A DNA stretch of 39,312 nucleotides from Trinickia soli (lineage in GTDB: Bacteria > Pseudomonadota > Gammaproteobacteria > Burkholderiales > Burkholderiaceae), in contig NZ_PNYB01000037.1 in NCBI RefSeq assembly GCF_002879855.1, positions 1-39,312 on the forward strand. Direction: 5' to 3'. Below the pieces are notes generated by a model, which worked only from the letters and a program-made list of their open reading frames with translations, was not told the origin of the DNA and did no database searches. Within the stretch, counting starts at the first letter, position 1. Every line of letters begins with the position of its first letter. The position numbers and the translations under genes were made by a program. This document shows positions 17,391 through 28,383 of this stretch, one piece after another.

Positions 17391-20228
17391 ATGAGCGACA
17401 AGAAAGCCGATTCGAAGTCCCAGGCCAAGTATCCGGTCAACCTGCTCGATACGCCGTTCCCCATGCGCGGCGATTTGCCCAAGCGCGAACCGCAATGGGT
17501 CAAGGCGTGGCAGGAAAACCAGATCTACGAAAAGATCCGCGCCGCCAGCAAAGGCCGGCCGCTGTTCGTTCTGCACGACGGTCCGCCGTATGCGAACGGC
17601 GACATTCACCTCGGGCACGCCGTCAACAAGATTCTGAAGGACATCATCGTCAAGTCGCGCAACATGGCGGGCTTCGATGCGCCGTACGTGCCGGGCTGGG
17701 ACTGCCACGGCATGCCGATCGAGATCCAGATCGAGAAGCAATTCGGCAAATCGCTGCCCGCGGCGCAGGTCCAGCAAAAGGCGCGCGCCTATGCGAGCGA
17801 GCAGATCGAGACGCAAAAGGCAGGCTTCAAGCGGCTCGGCGTGCTCGGCGATTGGGGCAATCCGTACAAGACGATGAACTTCGAGAATGAAGCCGGCGAA
17901 ATCCGCGCACTCGCGAAGATCCTCGAAAAAGGCTATGTCTTTCGCGGCCTCAAGCCGGTGAACTGGTGTTTCGACTGCGGCTCCGCGCTTGCCGAGGCCG
18001 AGGTCGAGTACAAGGACCGTGTCGACCCGTCGATCAGCGTCCTGTTCCCGTTCGCCGAGCCGGAAAAAACGGCGCACGCATTCGGCCTCGCCTCGCTGCC
18101 GCGAGCGGAAGGCGGCATCGTGATCTGGACCACGACGCCTTGGACGATCCCGGCGAACCAGGCGCTCAACGTTCATCCCGAGCTCGACTACGCGCTCGTC
18201 GACACGGGCCGCGGACTGCTCGTGCTCGCACAGGAGCGCGTGCAGGCAAGCCTGGAGCAGTTCGGCCTGCAGGGTAACGTCATCGCCACGGCACCCGGCG
18301 CGAAGCTCGTCAATCTGCGCTTTCATCACCCGCTCGCGTCGGCTCATCCGGGCTACAAGCGCACGTCGCCCGTCTACCTCGGCGATTACGTCACGATCGA
18401 TTCGGGCACGGGCGTGGTGCACTCGTCGCCGGCTTACGGCGTGGAAGATTTTGTGTCCTGCAAAGCACACGGCATGGCCGATTCGGACATCATCAACCCG
18501 GTGATGGGCGACGGCCGCTACATCGAATCGCTCCCGCTCTTCGGCGGCTTGTCGATCTGGGCTGCGAACCCGAAGGTCGTCGAAGCGTTGACGGCGTCCG
18601 GCACGCTGCTGCACACGGAGAAGTATCCGCACAGCTATATGCATTGCTGGCGCCACAAGACGCCGATCATCTATCGCGCCACCTCGCAATGGTTCGCGGG
18701 CATGGATCTGACGCCGAAGGACGGCGCCGCCACGTTGCGCGAGACGGCGCTCGCCGGCGTCGAAGCCACGGCGTTCTACCCGTCGTGGGGCAAACAGCGC
18801 CTGTACAGCATGATCGCGAACCGCCCCGATTGGACGCTCTCGCGCCAGCGCCAGTGGGGCGTGCCGATGGCGTTCTTCGTCCACAAGGAAACGGGCGAAC
18901 TGCATCCGCGCACGCTCGAGTTGCTCGAAGCCGTCGCGCAGCGCGTCGAGCGAGGCGGCATCGAAGCGTGGCAAGCGCTCGATCCGCGCGAGCTGATCGG
19001 CGACGACGCGAACCTCTATGAAAAGAATCGCGACACGCTCGATGTCTGGTTCGATTCGGGCACGACGCATTGGCACGTGCTGCGCGGTTCGCACAAAGCG
19101 GTCTCGCAATTTCCGGCCGACCTTTACCTCGAAGGCTCCGATCAACACCGCGGCTGGTTCCATTCGTCGCTGTTGACGGCCTCGATGCTCGACGGCCGCG
19201 CACCCTACCGCGCGCTGCTGACGCACGGCTTCACGGTCGACGGCGAAGGCCGCAAGATGAGCAAATCGCTCGGCAACGGGATCGATCCGCATGAAGTGGC
19301 GAACCGGCTCGGCGCCGAAATCATTCGCCTGTGGATCGCTTCGACCGATTATTCGGGCGAGCTGGCCATCTCCGAAGAAATTCTGAAACGCGTCACAGAG
19401 AGCTATCGCCGGATCCGCAACACGCTGCGCTTCCTGCTCGCAAATCTGTCGGACTTCACCTTCGCCGAGCATGCGCAGCCCGTCTCCGCATGGCTCGAAA
19501 TCGATCGCTACGCCGTGGCGCTCGCCGACGAATTGCAAAAGGACATCCTGTCGCACTACGAGAAGTTCGAGTTCCACCCCGTCGTCGCGAAGCTGCAGAC
19601 GTTCTGCTCCGAAGACCTGGGTGGTTTCTATCTCGATGTGCTCAAGGATCGCCTCTACACGAGCGCGGCCGATTCGAAGGCGCGACGCTCGGCGCAGACG
19701 GTGCTCTATCACATCGCGCAGGCTCTGCTGCGCGTGATGGCGCCGTTCCTCTCCTTCACGGCGGAAGAAGCGTGGAAGGTGTTCCAGCCCGGGAGCGACA
19801 CGATCTTCACCGAAACGTACTACGTTTATCCGGAAGTACCGGGCGCCGAGGCGCTACGGTCGAAGTGGACATTGCTGCGCGCGGTGCGCAGCAATGTCAC
19901 GAAGGCGTTGGAGGAAGCGCGCGCTGCTGATCAGATCGGCTCGTCGCTGCAAGCCGAAGTCACGATCCGCGCGACGGGCGCCGCCTACGACGCGCTTGCG
20001 AGTCTGAACGACGACCTCAAGTTCGTCCTCATCACGTCGGACGCCACGGTCGTCAAGGTCGATTCCGAAGCGGAAGAAGGTGTCGAAGTCGTCGCGTCGA
20101 AGTATCTGAAGTGCGAGCGTTGCTGGCATTACCGTGCCGACGTCGGCGCGCATGCCGGGCATCCGACGCTCTGCGGACGCTGCTTCAGCAACCTGTTCGG
20201 CGCCGGCGAGCAAAGGAGCGCAGCATAA
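17391..20228 (+). CDS. ileS: Isoleucyl-tRNA synthetase (IleS)
   Basis: Class I aminoacyl-tRNA synthetase, 945 residues, charging tRNA-Ile and editing misactivated valine. The ATG at 17391 gives [20 protein letters not shown]; the frame is open further upstream without support. The HIGH-type motif is H73LGH76 in [11 protein letters not shown] and the KMSKS motif is at 622-626. The CP1 editing domain includes [13 protein letters not shown]. The C-terminal zinc finger has cysteines at 908, 911, 928 and 931. The stop overlaps the lspA start by one base (TAATG). Confidence 0.98.
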   Translation: MSDKKADSKSQAKYPVNLLDTPFPMRGDLPKREPQWVKAWQENQIYEKIRAASKGRPLFVLHDGPPYANGDIHLGHAVNKILKDIIVKSRNMAGFDAPYVPGWDCHGMPIEIQIEKQFGKSLPAAQVQQKARAYASEQIETQKAGFKRLGVLGDWGNPYKTMNFENEAGEIRALAKILEKGYVFRGLKPVNWCFDCGSALAEAEVEYKDRVDPSISVLFPFAEPEKTAHAFGLASLPRAEGGIVIWTTTPWTIPANQALNVHPELDYALVDTGRGLLVLAQERVQASLEQFGLQGNVIATAPGAKLVNLRFHHPLASAHPGYKRTSPVYLGDYVTIDSGTGVVHSSPAYGVEDFVSCKAHGMADSDIINPVMGDGRYIESLPLFGGLSIWAANPKVVEALTASGTLLHTEKYPHSYMHCWRHKTPIIYRATSQWFAGMDLTPKDGAATLRETALAGVEATAFYPSWGKQRLYSMIANRPDWTLSRQRQWGVPMAFFVHKETGELHPRTLELLEAVAQRVERGGIEAWQALDPRELIGDDANLYEKNRDTLDVWFDSGTTHWHVLRGSHKAVSQFPADLYLEGSDQHRGWFHSSLLTASMLDGRAPYRALLTHGFTVDGEGRKMSKSLGNGIDPHEVANRLGAEIIRLWIASTDYSGELAISEEILKRVTESYRRIRNTLRFLLANLSDFTFAEHAQPVSAWLEIDRYAVALADELQKDILSHYEKFEFHPVVAKLQTFCSEDLGGFYLDVLKDRLYTSAADSKARRSAQTVLYHIAQALLRVMAPFLSFTAEEAWKVFQPGSDTIFTETYYVYPEVPGAEALRSKWTLLRAVRSNVTKALEEARAADQIGSSLQAEVTIRATGAAYDALASLNDDLKFVLITSDATVVKVDSEAEEGVEVVASKYLKCERCWHYRADVGAHAGHPTLCGRCFSNLFGAGEQRSAA

Positions 20229-20731
20229 TGGCCAGATCGCGTTCGATGCAGGCGAGCGGCGCTTCACTCGCGCCGTGGCTCGGTATCTCGCTGATTGTGA
20301 TCCTGTTCGATCAGCTCACGAAGATCGCCGTGACGCGGGTGTTCAGCTACGCCACGCCCTATGTCGTCACGCCGTTCTTCAACTTCCTGCTGATCTTCAA
20401 TCGCGGGGCGGCGTTCAGCTTCCTTTCGTCAGCGAGCGGTTGGCAGCGCTGGGCGTTCACGGGCCTCGGCGTGGTCGCGGCGTGCGTGATCGTCTCCTTG
20501 CTCAAGCGCCACGGCAATCAGCGGCTCTTTTGCACGGCGCTCTCGCTCATCATGGGTGGCGCGCTCGGCAATGTCATCGACCGGATCGTGCACGGTCGCG
20601 TCATCGACTTTCTCGATTTTCATGTGGGCAACTGGCACTGGCCGGCATTCAACCTGGCAGACAGTGCGATCGTGATCGGCGCCATGCTGCTCGTGCTCGA
20701 CGAGTTGCGGCGCGTGCGCGGCACGCGTTGA
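20228..20731 (+). CDS. lspA: Lipoprotein signal peptidase (LspA, signal peptidase II)
   Basis: Inner-membrane aspartyl protease that cleaves prolipoprotein signal peptides. It has 167 residues and four transmembrane segments (about 16-34, 70-92, 100-117, 142-160). Conserved catalytic-region aspartates lie in [15 protein letters not shown] (D118, D127) and [11 protein letters not shown] (D145), with FNRGAAFSF (57-65) typical of the family. AAAGGAG lies in the end of ileS ahead of the ATG. It is translationally coupled to ileS, whose stop it overlaps. Confidence 0.97.
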   Translation: MARSRSMQASGASLAPWLGISLIVILFDQLTKIAVTRVFSYATPYVVTPFFNFLLIFNRGAAFSFLSSASGWQRWAFTGLGVVAACVIVSLLKRHGNQRLFCTALSLIMGGALGNVIDRIVHGRVIDFLDFHVGNWHWPAFNLADSAIVIGAMLLVLDELRRVRGTR

Positions 20732-20754
20732 ACGACAGCGTTTCGGAGGCAACC

Positions 20755-21969
20755 TTGGCAACTGCGGAACTCGAAGGCAAGCACCTGCTGCTCGGCATGA
20801 CGGGCGGCATCGCCTGCTACAAGATCGCCGAACTGACGCGATTGATGACCAAGGCGGGTGCGACGGTGCAGGTCGCGATGACGGACGCGGCCACGCAGTT
20901 CATCACGCCCGTCACGATGCAGGCATTGTCGGGGCGCCCTGTCTTCACGAGCCAGTGGGACGCGCGCATCGACAACAACATGCCGCATATCGACTTGTCG
21001 CGCACTGCCCATGCGATTGTCATCGCCCCCGCGTCGGCCGATTTCCTTGCCAAGCTCGCCCACGGCCGCGCCGACGATCTGCTCTCCATCTTGTGCCTTG
21101 CCCGCGAGTGTCCGCTGCTCGTCGTGCCTGCGATGAACCGTCAGATGTGGGCCAATCCGGCAACGCAGCGCAACGTTGCACAGTTGCGCGCCGATGGCGT
21201 CGTCATCCTCGGTCCCGATGCGGGCTCACAGGCGTGTGGCGAAGTCGGCGAGGGCCGCATGATCGAACCGGAGGATGCGTTCGAGGCGATTGTCTCGTTC
21301 TTCCAGCCGAAGTTGCTCGCGGGCCGGCGCGTGCTCGTCACCGCGGGGCCCACGTATGAGCCGATCGACCCCGTGCGCGGCATCACGAACCGATCGAGCG
21401 GAAAGATGGGATTTGCACTCGCGCGCGCGGCTCAGCACGCGGGCGCCGATGTGCAGTTGATCGCCGGCCCTGTCGCGCTGCCGACGCCATGGGGCGTCGA
21501 GCGCCAGGACGTCGAAACGGCGCAGCAGATGCATGACGCCGTGATGCAGTCGGCCGCGGATTCGGACGTGTTCATCTCGGTCGCAGCCGTGGCCGATTGG
21601 CGCGTCGCTCACGCGAGCGAGCACAAGATCAAAAAGACGGCGACGCAAGCAGTCCCGGCGCTGTCGTTCGTCGAAAACCCCGACATCCTCGCCACGGTTG
21701 CGAAGCTGCCTAATGCGCCGTACTGCGTCGGCTTTGCAGCCGAGAGCGGCGATCTCGAAACGAACGGCGAACAAAAGCGCATCAAGAAAAACGTCCCGCT
21801 TATCATCGGCAATCTCGGACCCGCCACGTTCGGTCGTGACGAAAACGAAGTCGTCCTGTTCGACGCCACGGGCGCTACGCGCTTGCCTCGCGCTGATAAG
21901 AACGCACTCGCGAGTGTGCTGATTGCCGAGATCGCGAGGCGGCTGCCCGACGCGACCCTGATTTCGTAG
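20755..21969 (+). CDS. coaBC: Bifunctional phosphopantothenoylcysteine decarboxylase / phosphopantothenate-cysteine ligase (CoaBC)
   Basis: Two consecutive coenzyme A steps: CoaB joins 4'-phosphopantothenate and cysteine, CoaC decarboxylates the product. The CoaC half shows GMTGGIACYK (14-23), His78 in NNMPHIDLS, PAMNRQMW (125-132) and Cys161 in GSQACGEVGEGRM. The CoaB half shows TAGPTYEPIDPVRGITNRSS (196-215) and AAVADW. The start is TTG 20755, which has GGAGG five bases upstream and gives 404 residues beginning M-ATAELEGKH. An alternative TTG at 20728 overlaps the lspA stop, and a longer open frame upstream overlaps lspA. Confidence 0.94.
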   Translation: MATAELEGKHLLLGMTGGIACYKIAELTRLMTKAGATVQVAMTDAATQFITPVTMQALSGRPVFTSQWDARIDNNMPHIDLSRTAHAIVIAPASADFLAKLAHGRADDLLSILCLARECPLLVVPAMNRQMWANPATQRNVAQLRADGVVILGPDAGSQACGEVGEGRMIEPEDAFEAIVSFFQPKLLAGRRVLVTAGPTYEPIDPVRGITNRSSGKMGFALARAAQHAGADVQLIAGPVALPTPWGVERQDVETAQQMHDAVMQSAADSDVFISVAAVADWRVAHASEHKIKKTATQAVPALSFVENPDILATVAKLPNAPYCVGFAAESGDLETNGEQKRIKKNVPLIIGNLGPATFGRDENEVVLFDATGATRLPRADKNALASVLIAEIARRLPDATLIS

Positions 21970-22017
21970 TGGCGGCGGACCACCCATTCCCGGCCTGACC
22001 GGCCCCCGCCTCACGCT

Positions 22018-22069
22018 TGATACGCCTGCTTGATACGCCTGCTTGATACGCCTGCCTGATACGCCAACC
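22018..22069. repeat. Four 13-bp tandem repeats abutting the dut start codon
   Basis: Units at 22018-22030 and 22031-22043 are identical (TGATACGCCTGCT). The third (22044-22056) differs in its last base and the fourth (22057-22069) keeps TGATACGCC and then changes to AACC. The ATG of dut is the next base. The repeats replace the usual ribosome-binding region between coaBC and dut. Confidence 0.95.
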
Positions 22070-22516
22070 ATGAACCTCGACCTGAAGATCCTCGACGCGC
22101 GCATGCGCGACTACCTCCCTGCATACGCGACGCCCGGCAGTGCCGGTCTGGATTTGCGCGCCTGCATCGACGCACCGATGACGCTCGAGCCGGGTCAAAC
22201 CGTGCTCGTGCCAACGGGGCTGGCCATTCATGTTGGCGATCCGGGCTACGCGGCGCTGATCCTGCCGCGATCGGGCCTCGGCCACAAACACGGCATCGTC
22301 CTGGGCAATCTCGTCGGCTTGATCGATTCGGACTACCAGGGCGAACTGATGATTTCGACCTGGAACCGCGGCGAAACGACGTTCGCGTTGAATCCGATGG
22401 AGCGGCTGGCGCAACTCGTCATCGTGCCCGTCGTGCAGGCGAAGTTCAATATCGTCGACGAATTCGCGCCGAGCGAGCGCGGCGCCAGCGGCTTCGGCAG
22501 CACCGGCAAGCATTGA
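22070..22516 (+). CDS. dut: Deoxyuridine triphosphate nucleotidohydrolase (dUTPase)
   Basis: Homotrimeric dUTPase, hydrolysing dUTP to dUMP to keep uracil out of DNA and feed dTMP synthesis. All five family motifs are present in 148 residues: AGLDLRA (25-31), PRSGLG (66-71), [11 protein letters not shown] (83-93), RLAQLVIVP (112-120) and the C-terminal [12 protein letters not shown] (137-148) that closes over the active site. The ATG at 22070 is immediately preceded by 13-bp tandem repeats and lacks a clear Shine-Dalgarno. It follows coaBC, the same order as in many proteobacteria. Confidence 0.96.
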   Translation: MNLDLKILDARMRDYLPAYATPGSAGLDLRACIDAPMTLEPGQTVLVPTGLAIHVGDPGYAALILPRSGLGHKHGIVLGNLVGLIDSDYQGELMISTWNRGETTFALNPMERLAQLVIVPVVQAKFNIVDEFAPSERGASGFGSTGKH

Positions 22517-22638
22517 GGCGACCGACCGCTGATGGGCTGAATCGTTGAGACGTTGCGGCGATGAATGAATAGCGATCGCGCCGACGGATAAATAGCGTGA
22601 CGCCCCCTCCGCACCGGCCCGAGCGGTACTCAAAATAA

Positions 22639-22669
22639 AAACGGCGCTTCGGATGACGAAGCGCCGTTT
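22639..22669. terminator. Bidirectional terminator between dut and clpA
   Basis: AAACGGCGCTTC (22639-22650) and GAAGCGCCGTTT (22658-22669) form a perfect 12-bp stem with a 7-base loop. T-rich sequence follows on both strands, so it can serve convergent dut and clpA transcripts. Confidence 0.9.
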
Positions 22670-22704
22670 CTTCAGGCGAACCCCGATTCGCCGGACCTAC
22701 CGGA

Positions 22705-24998
<2,294 letters not shown>

Positions 24999-25002
<4 letters not shown>

Positions 25003-25313
25003 GCTTCCTCCATCACGCACTGCAGCGGATGCCCTGCCTGCCGTGCGTGGGTAACAACTTGCTCGACCTTGGTCGACGCGATATCCCGCGTATAGACCCC
25101 ACATACCCCCCGCCCTTCGCGATGCACTTTCAGCATGATCTGCGTAGCGGTCTCTCTATCTTTATTGAAATACTCTTGCACGATCATCACGACAAATTCC
25201 ATTGGCGTGAAATCGTCATTCAGCAGGACAACCTTATACATGGACGGCGGTTTCAGCGCTTTTTCCTGCCGCTCCAGTACGGTGCCATCCTGCTTGTCCG
25301 GGATAATCGCCAT
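24999..25313 (-). CDS. clpS: ClpS adaptor, N-recognin for ClpAP
   Basis: Small cytoplasmic adaptor that binds N-terminal Phe/Leu/Trp/Tyr degrons and delivers them to ClpA. It has 104 residues with a disordered N-terminal 24 residues. The binding pocket is [11 protein letters not shown] (31-41: N32, D33/D34, M38) and H64 in [10 protein letters not shown], and [14 protein letters not shown] follows. Its stop overlaps the clpA ATG, giving a coupled clpS-clpA pair. Confidence 0.97.
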
Positions 25314-25926
25314 ACACCCATTCTAAACAACTCGGACGGGCTCGCAATCCTGCCAAAACCCCGACCGACAGGTTGGTGGACCGGGCCGCCGCCAACCGAC
25401 GACCCGCGTTGAGTCGCGCACGCCGATCAGACACCGCGTCCCGCATCGTGCGCGCCATCGCGCCGCCGCTTCGCATCGCCGCTTCACATCGCCGCAGCTC
25501 CCTGCCGTTGCGACGCAAAAACCAGGCAAGCGCTTCGAGTATCGCACATAGCGTGCCGACCTTCCCGACGCCCCACACACCCGGCCGATGCCGCAACCCA
25601 CAACAGCTGCACCGGATCTATCTGCGTCGATTATGCGACTTTTCAAGAGCCGCCGCTTGCGCTAGCGCACAAATGAGAAGCCGGAGAAACCCTGAAAACC
25701 CACGCTCGAGGCAACGCTCAGTCCTCCATCTCAAAATTCACTTGACACCTGCTTAAAGAGATCCAACAATCAAGCTGGCACTTTTTTTCAGCTAGCCGCA
25801 AGAAGTGGAAGTACGGAAAAAAAAATGCCGAGGTGAGCTAGTGCGGAGGGGGCGGCCGCTATCGAAGCGGCTGTCGGGCTTTTCGAGCATGCTCGTGGTA
25901 GGACATGAGTTACAGGGGAAGTTGGT
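25314..25926. other. Intergenic region between divergent clpS and the cold-shock gene
   Basis: These 613 bases hold no gene I can support; the open frames in it lack coding character and start signals. It must carry the clpS promoter. It contains a perfect 12-bp palindrome TGCGCTAGCGCA (25658-25669), a TTGACA-containing promoter candidate (25742-25770) and an A/T-rich leader toward cspA with a run of nine A's. Within that leader a three-codon frame ATG CCG AGG TGA (25825-25836) is probably incidental. Confidence 0.6.
25742..25770 (+). promoter_or_regulatory. Candidate promoter for the cold-shock gene
   Basis: A perfect TTGACA (25742-25747) is followed after 17 bases by AACAAT (25765-25770, four of six). 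The start would be near 25777, leaving a leader of about 150 bases, similar to the long leaders of E. coli cold-shock mRNAs. Inference from spacing only. Confidence 0.5.
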
Positions 25927-26133
25927 ATGGCAACTGGTACGGTCAAATGGTTCAATGACGCGAAAGGCTTCGGATTCATCACGCCCGATGAAGGCGGCGA
26001 GGATCTGTTTGCGCACTTCTCGGCCATCCAGATGAACGGTTTCAAAACGCTCAAGGAAGGTCAGAAGGTGAGCTTTGAGGTCGTCCAAGGACCGAAGGGC
26101 AAGCAGGCATCGAACATTCAGTCGGCAGCTTAA
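25927..26133 (+). CDS. Cold-shock protein, CspA family
   Basis: Single OB-fold RNA/ssDNA chaperone, 68 residues. RNP1 is KGFGFI (13-18) and RNP2 is LFAHFS (27-32); GTVKWFND opens the fold as usual. AGGGGAAG is located upstream of the ATG. Which paralogue (cold-inducible CspA or stationary-phase CspD-like) cannot be decided from sequence, so no symbol is given. A strong terminator follows, making it monocistronic, and the long leader suggests post-transcriptional control. Confidence 0.95.
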   Translation: MATGTVKWFNDAKGFGFITPDEGGEDLFAHFSAIQMNGFKTLKEGQKVSFEVVQGPKGKQASNIQSAA

Positions 26134-26162
26134 AACTGATTCGACTGCAGCGCCTATGAAAG

Positions 26163-26186
26163 CCCGGCTCCGGCCGGGTTTTTTTT
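26163..26186 (+). terminator. Rho-independent terminator of the cold-shock gene
   Basis: CCCGGC (26163-26168) pairs with GCCGGG (26173-26178) and is followed by eight T's, 30 bases after the stop. Confidence 0.92.
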
Positions 26187-26264
26187 AAGAGCGGGTGGTG
26201 CACACCTGCTGCGGCATTAACGGCCGACGTCCAGTGTGTACGTAAGGAACACCTCGTCGCGGCG

Positions 26265-26678
26265 CTATCCCATCGACTCATAGAGCGCTTGCGCCTGCAG
26301 ATTCGTCCTGGCCGTCGTCAAATCCATTCGCACCTTGCCGTCGGCGCGCGCCCGCGTGTGCGCCGCCGCGAGCAAGCACTTCGCTACGCCGCGCCGCCGA
26401 GCGCGCGGCTCGACGAACAAGTCGTACAGCACATAGATCGGACCCGCCTCCACCGAGCAAAACGACGGGTAAAGCTGGCAAAAACCGGCGAGCACACCCT
26501 GCCCCTCATCGGCGACGAGCACGACCGATTCGCCATTTTCAGTTCGCGCACGAAGGAACTGCTCGGCATGCATCAAGTTGGGGCGCTGCTCGTAAAATTG
26601 TCGATATAAATCGAACAATCGAGCGGTTTCAGGCAAGTCGCTGGATTCAAAAGCGCGAATGTAAATCGAATCGTTCAT
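26265..26678 (-). CDS. GNAT family N-acetyltransferase, truncated by an in-frame amber codon
   Basis: Acetyl-CoA-dependent acetyltransferase fold. Residues about 5-20 form the first strand and helix, YVLYDLFVEPRARRRGVAKCL is the strand-4/acetyl-CoA loop (R-R-R-G-V-A), and MDLTTARTNLQAQALYESMG is the last helix. The frame stops right after ESMG, where GNATs normally continue with a Trp/Phe and the final strands. Beyond the TAG (26265-26267) the same frame reads RRDEVFLTYTLDVGR and then TAA (26217-26219). One base change, TGG to TAG, would restore an ordinary 153-residue protein. It is therefore probably a recent pseudogene, a sequence error or a read-through case. The ATG at 26678 is preferred over a TTG at 26687; neither has a strong Shine-Dalgarno. 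Substrate unknown. Confidence 0.75.
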   Translation of the reverse strand: MNDSIYIRAFESSDLPETARLFDLYRQFYEQRPNLMHAEQFLRARTENGESVVLVADEGQGVLAGFCQLYPSFCSVEAGPIYVLYDLFVEPRARRRGVAKCLLAAAHTRARADGKVRMDLTTARTNLQAQALYESMG

Positions 26679-26734
26679 GCGGAGCAATATCGGGAAGAAT
26701 AAAAGGTCGCTCTATGCGCGCGGCATACCAAAGC

Positions 26735-26771
26735 AAAACCCCGGCCGGCACGCTGTGCCAACCGGGGTTTT
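26735..26771 (-). terminator. Terminator after icd
   Basis: AAAACCCCGG (26735-26744) pairs with CCGGGGTTTT (26762-26771), with a nested GGCAC/GTGCC stem inside. On the minus strand the stem runs into T's, 37 bases past the icd stop. Confidence 0.88.
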
Positions 26772-26807
26772 TTGCCACTATGTTTCGGGGGCTGCAGTAT
26801 CGGCTGC

Positions 26808-28064
26808 TTACATATTTTCGATCATCACCTGACCGAAGCCCGAACACGACACCTGGGTCGCGCCTTCCATCAAGCGGGCGAAGTCGTACGTGACGCGTTT
26901 TTGCAGAATCGACTTCTCCATCGACGAGATGATCACGTCGGCCGCTTCCGTCCAGCCCATGTGGCGCAACATCATTTCAGCCGAGAGGATTTCCGAACCC
27001 GGGTTCACATAGTCCTTACCCGCGTATTTCGGCGCCGTGCCGTGGGTGGCTTCGAACATCGCCACGGAATCGGACATGTTCGCGCCCGGAGCGATGCCGA
27101 TGCCGCCGACTTGCGCAGCCAGCGCGTCGGAAATGTAATCGCCGTTCAGGTTCAGCGTGGCGATGACGTCGTATTCGGCAGGACGCAACAGAATCTGCTG
27201 CAGGAATGCGTCGGCGATCACGTCCTTCACGACGATCTCGTTGCCCGTCTTCGGGTTCTTGAACTTCATCCACGGGCCGCCGTCGATCAGTTCCGCGCCG
27301 AATTCCTTCTGCGCAAGCGCATAGCCGGCATCGCGGAACGCGCCTTCCGTGTACTTCATGATGTTGCCCTTATGCACGAGCGTGACCGAGCGGCGATCGT
27401 TGTCGATCGCGTACTGGATCGCCTTGCGCACGAGGCGTTCCGTGCCTTCGCGCGACACGGGCTTCACGCCGATGCCCGAAGTTTCGGGGAAACGAATCTT
27501 CTTGACGCCCATTTCCTCGCGCAGGAACTTGATGACCTTCTTGGCCTGCTCCGATTCGGCCGCCCATTCGATACCGGCGTAGATGTCTTCCGAGTTCTCA
27601 CGGAAGATCACCATGTTCGTCTTTTCGGGCTCGCGCACCGGCGAAGGCACACCCTTGAAGTACTGCACCGGGCGCAGGCAGACATACAGGTCCAACTCTT
27701 GACGCAGCGCGACGTTCAGCGAGCGGATACCGCCGCCGACCGGCGTCGTCAGCGGGCCCTTGATCGAAACGACGTACTCCTTGAGCACCTGCAGCGTTTC
27801 GTCGGGCAGCCATACGTCGGGGCCGTACACCTTGGTCGCCTTCTCGCCCGCGTAGATTTCCATCCAGTGGATCTTGCGCTTGCCGCCGTACGCCTTCGCG
27901 ACTGCCGCGTCGACCACCTTGATCATCACCGGCGTGATGTCAAAACCCGTGCCGTCACCTTCGATGTAGGGAATGATCGGCTGGTCGGAAACGTTGAGCG
28001 AAAAGTCCGCGTTGACGGTGATCTTGTCACCGCCCGTCGGAACCTTGATGTGCTGATACGGCAT
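26808..28064 (-). CDS. icd: NADP-dependent isocitrate dehydrogenase
   Basis: TCA-cycle enzyme oxidising isocitrate to 2-oxoglutarate, dimeric E. coli type, 418 residues. The substrate region [18 protein letters not shown] includes Ser115, equivalent to the regulatory phospho-serine 113 of E. coli. [18 protein letters not shown], the metal-binding NLNGDYISD and the NADP-selective [11 protein letters not shown] all match. The start is ATG 28064 with GGAG seven bases upstream; the longer open frame upstream to 28157 is unsupported. A 30-bp palindrome lies about 230 bases upstream, shared with the divergent rluE-like gene. Confidence 0.97.
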   Translation of the reverse strand: MPYQHIKVPTGGDKITVNADFSLNVSDQPIIPYIEGDGTGFDITPVMIKVVDAAVAKAYGGKRKIHWMEIYAGEKATKVYGPDVWLPDETLQVLKEYVVSIKGPLTTPVGGGIRSLNVALRQELDLYVCLRPVQYFKGVPSPVREPEKTNMVIFRENSEDIYAGIEWAAESEQAKKVIKFLREEMGVKKIRFPETSGIGVKPVSREGTERLVRKAIQYAIDNDRRSVTLVHKGNIMKYTEGAFRDAGYALAQKEFGAELIDGGPWMKFKNPKTGNEIVVKDVIADAFLQQILLRPAEYDVIATLNLNGDYISDALAAQVGGIGIAPGANMSDSVAMFEATHGTAPKYAGKDYVNPGSEILSAEMMLRHMGWTEAADVIISSMEKSILQKRVTYDFARLMEGATQVSCSGFGQVMIENM

Positions 28065-28383
28065 GATCGACTCCAGTGTTGGCTGTGCGGGTGGAAAGCA
28101 ATGATGTGCGGTAAGGCGCATCCGGACGTTTGTCTCCCGAGCGCTGACGCGCAGCACCTGCCCAATCTTCGGTTCGGCGCTCGATGCGGCCGCGCCTGTG
28201 CGGCTGGATGGCTATTCTAGCCCACGTCGAATGGCTGGCGCCGCCATCATGGCGGGGGCCGGCGCAAGCAAAGATGGAAGACAAGCGAGGCGGTCAGTCT
28301 TGGGTCTTATATAAGACAAAAGACTTGGGCGTTCCGTATTATGCATTAAGATTCCGCCATTTGCCATAGAGGCCGGGGGAGAC
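28065..28383. other. Divergent intergenic region between icd and the pseudouridine synthase
   Basis: These 319 bases contain no supported gene. The main element is the GTCTT palindrome (28296-28325). A plus-strand TATTAT (28337-28342) with AAGACA 18 bases upstream (28313-28318, inside the palindrome) could be the rluE-side promoter. The icd promoter was not pinned down. Confidence 0.55.
28296..28325. promoter_or_regulatory. 30-bp near-perfect palindrome of four GTCTT half-sites
   Basis: The core GTCTTATATAAGAC (28304-28317) is a perfect 14-bp palindrome. Flanking AGTCTT (28296-28301) and AAGACT (28320-28325) extend it to 30 bp with only the GG/AA pairs at 28302-28303 and 28318-28319 mismatched. 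The result is four half-sites, GTCTT at 28297 and 28304 and AAGAC at 28313 and 28320. Same-orientation copies are 7 bp apart and the inner opposite pair starts 9 bp apart. The right half overlaps the candidate -35 of the plus-strand promoter. The core resembles palindromic sites of GntR/FadR-family regulators of central metabolism as I recall them; that assignment is tentative. Confidence 0.65.

Noticed and set aside
17334-19712. 792-codon open frame antisense to ileS
   Set aside because: Third-position GC bias of ileS produces a long stop-free antisense frame; the product is Arg/His/Asp-rich and has no start signals.
25234-25646. Minus-strand frames upstream of clpS
   Set aside because: They overlap the clpS start or lie in the spacer, with Arg/Ala-rich composition and no start signals.
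26772-28220. 482-codon open frame antisense to icd
   Set aside because: Composition (Arg, His, Asp, Val) is that of a reverse shadow; icd is unmistakable.
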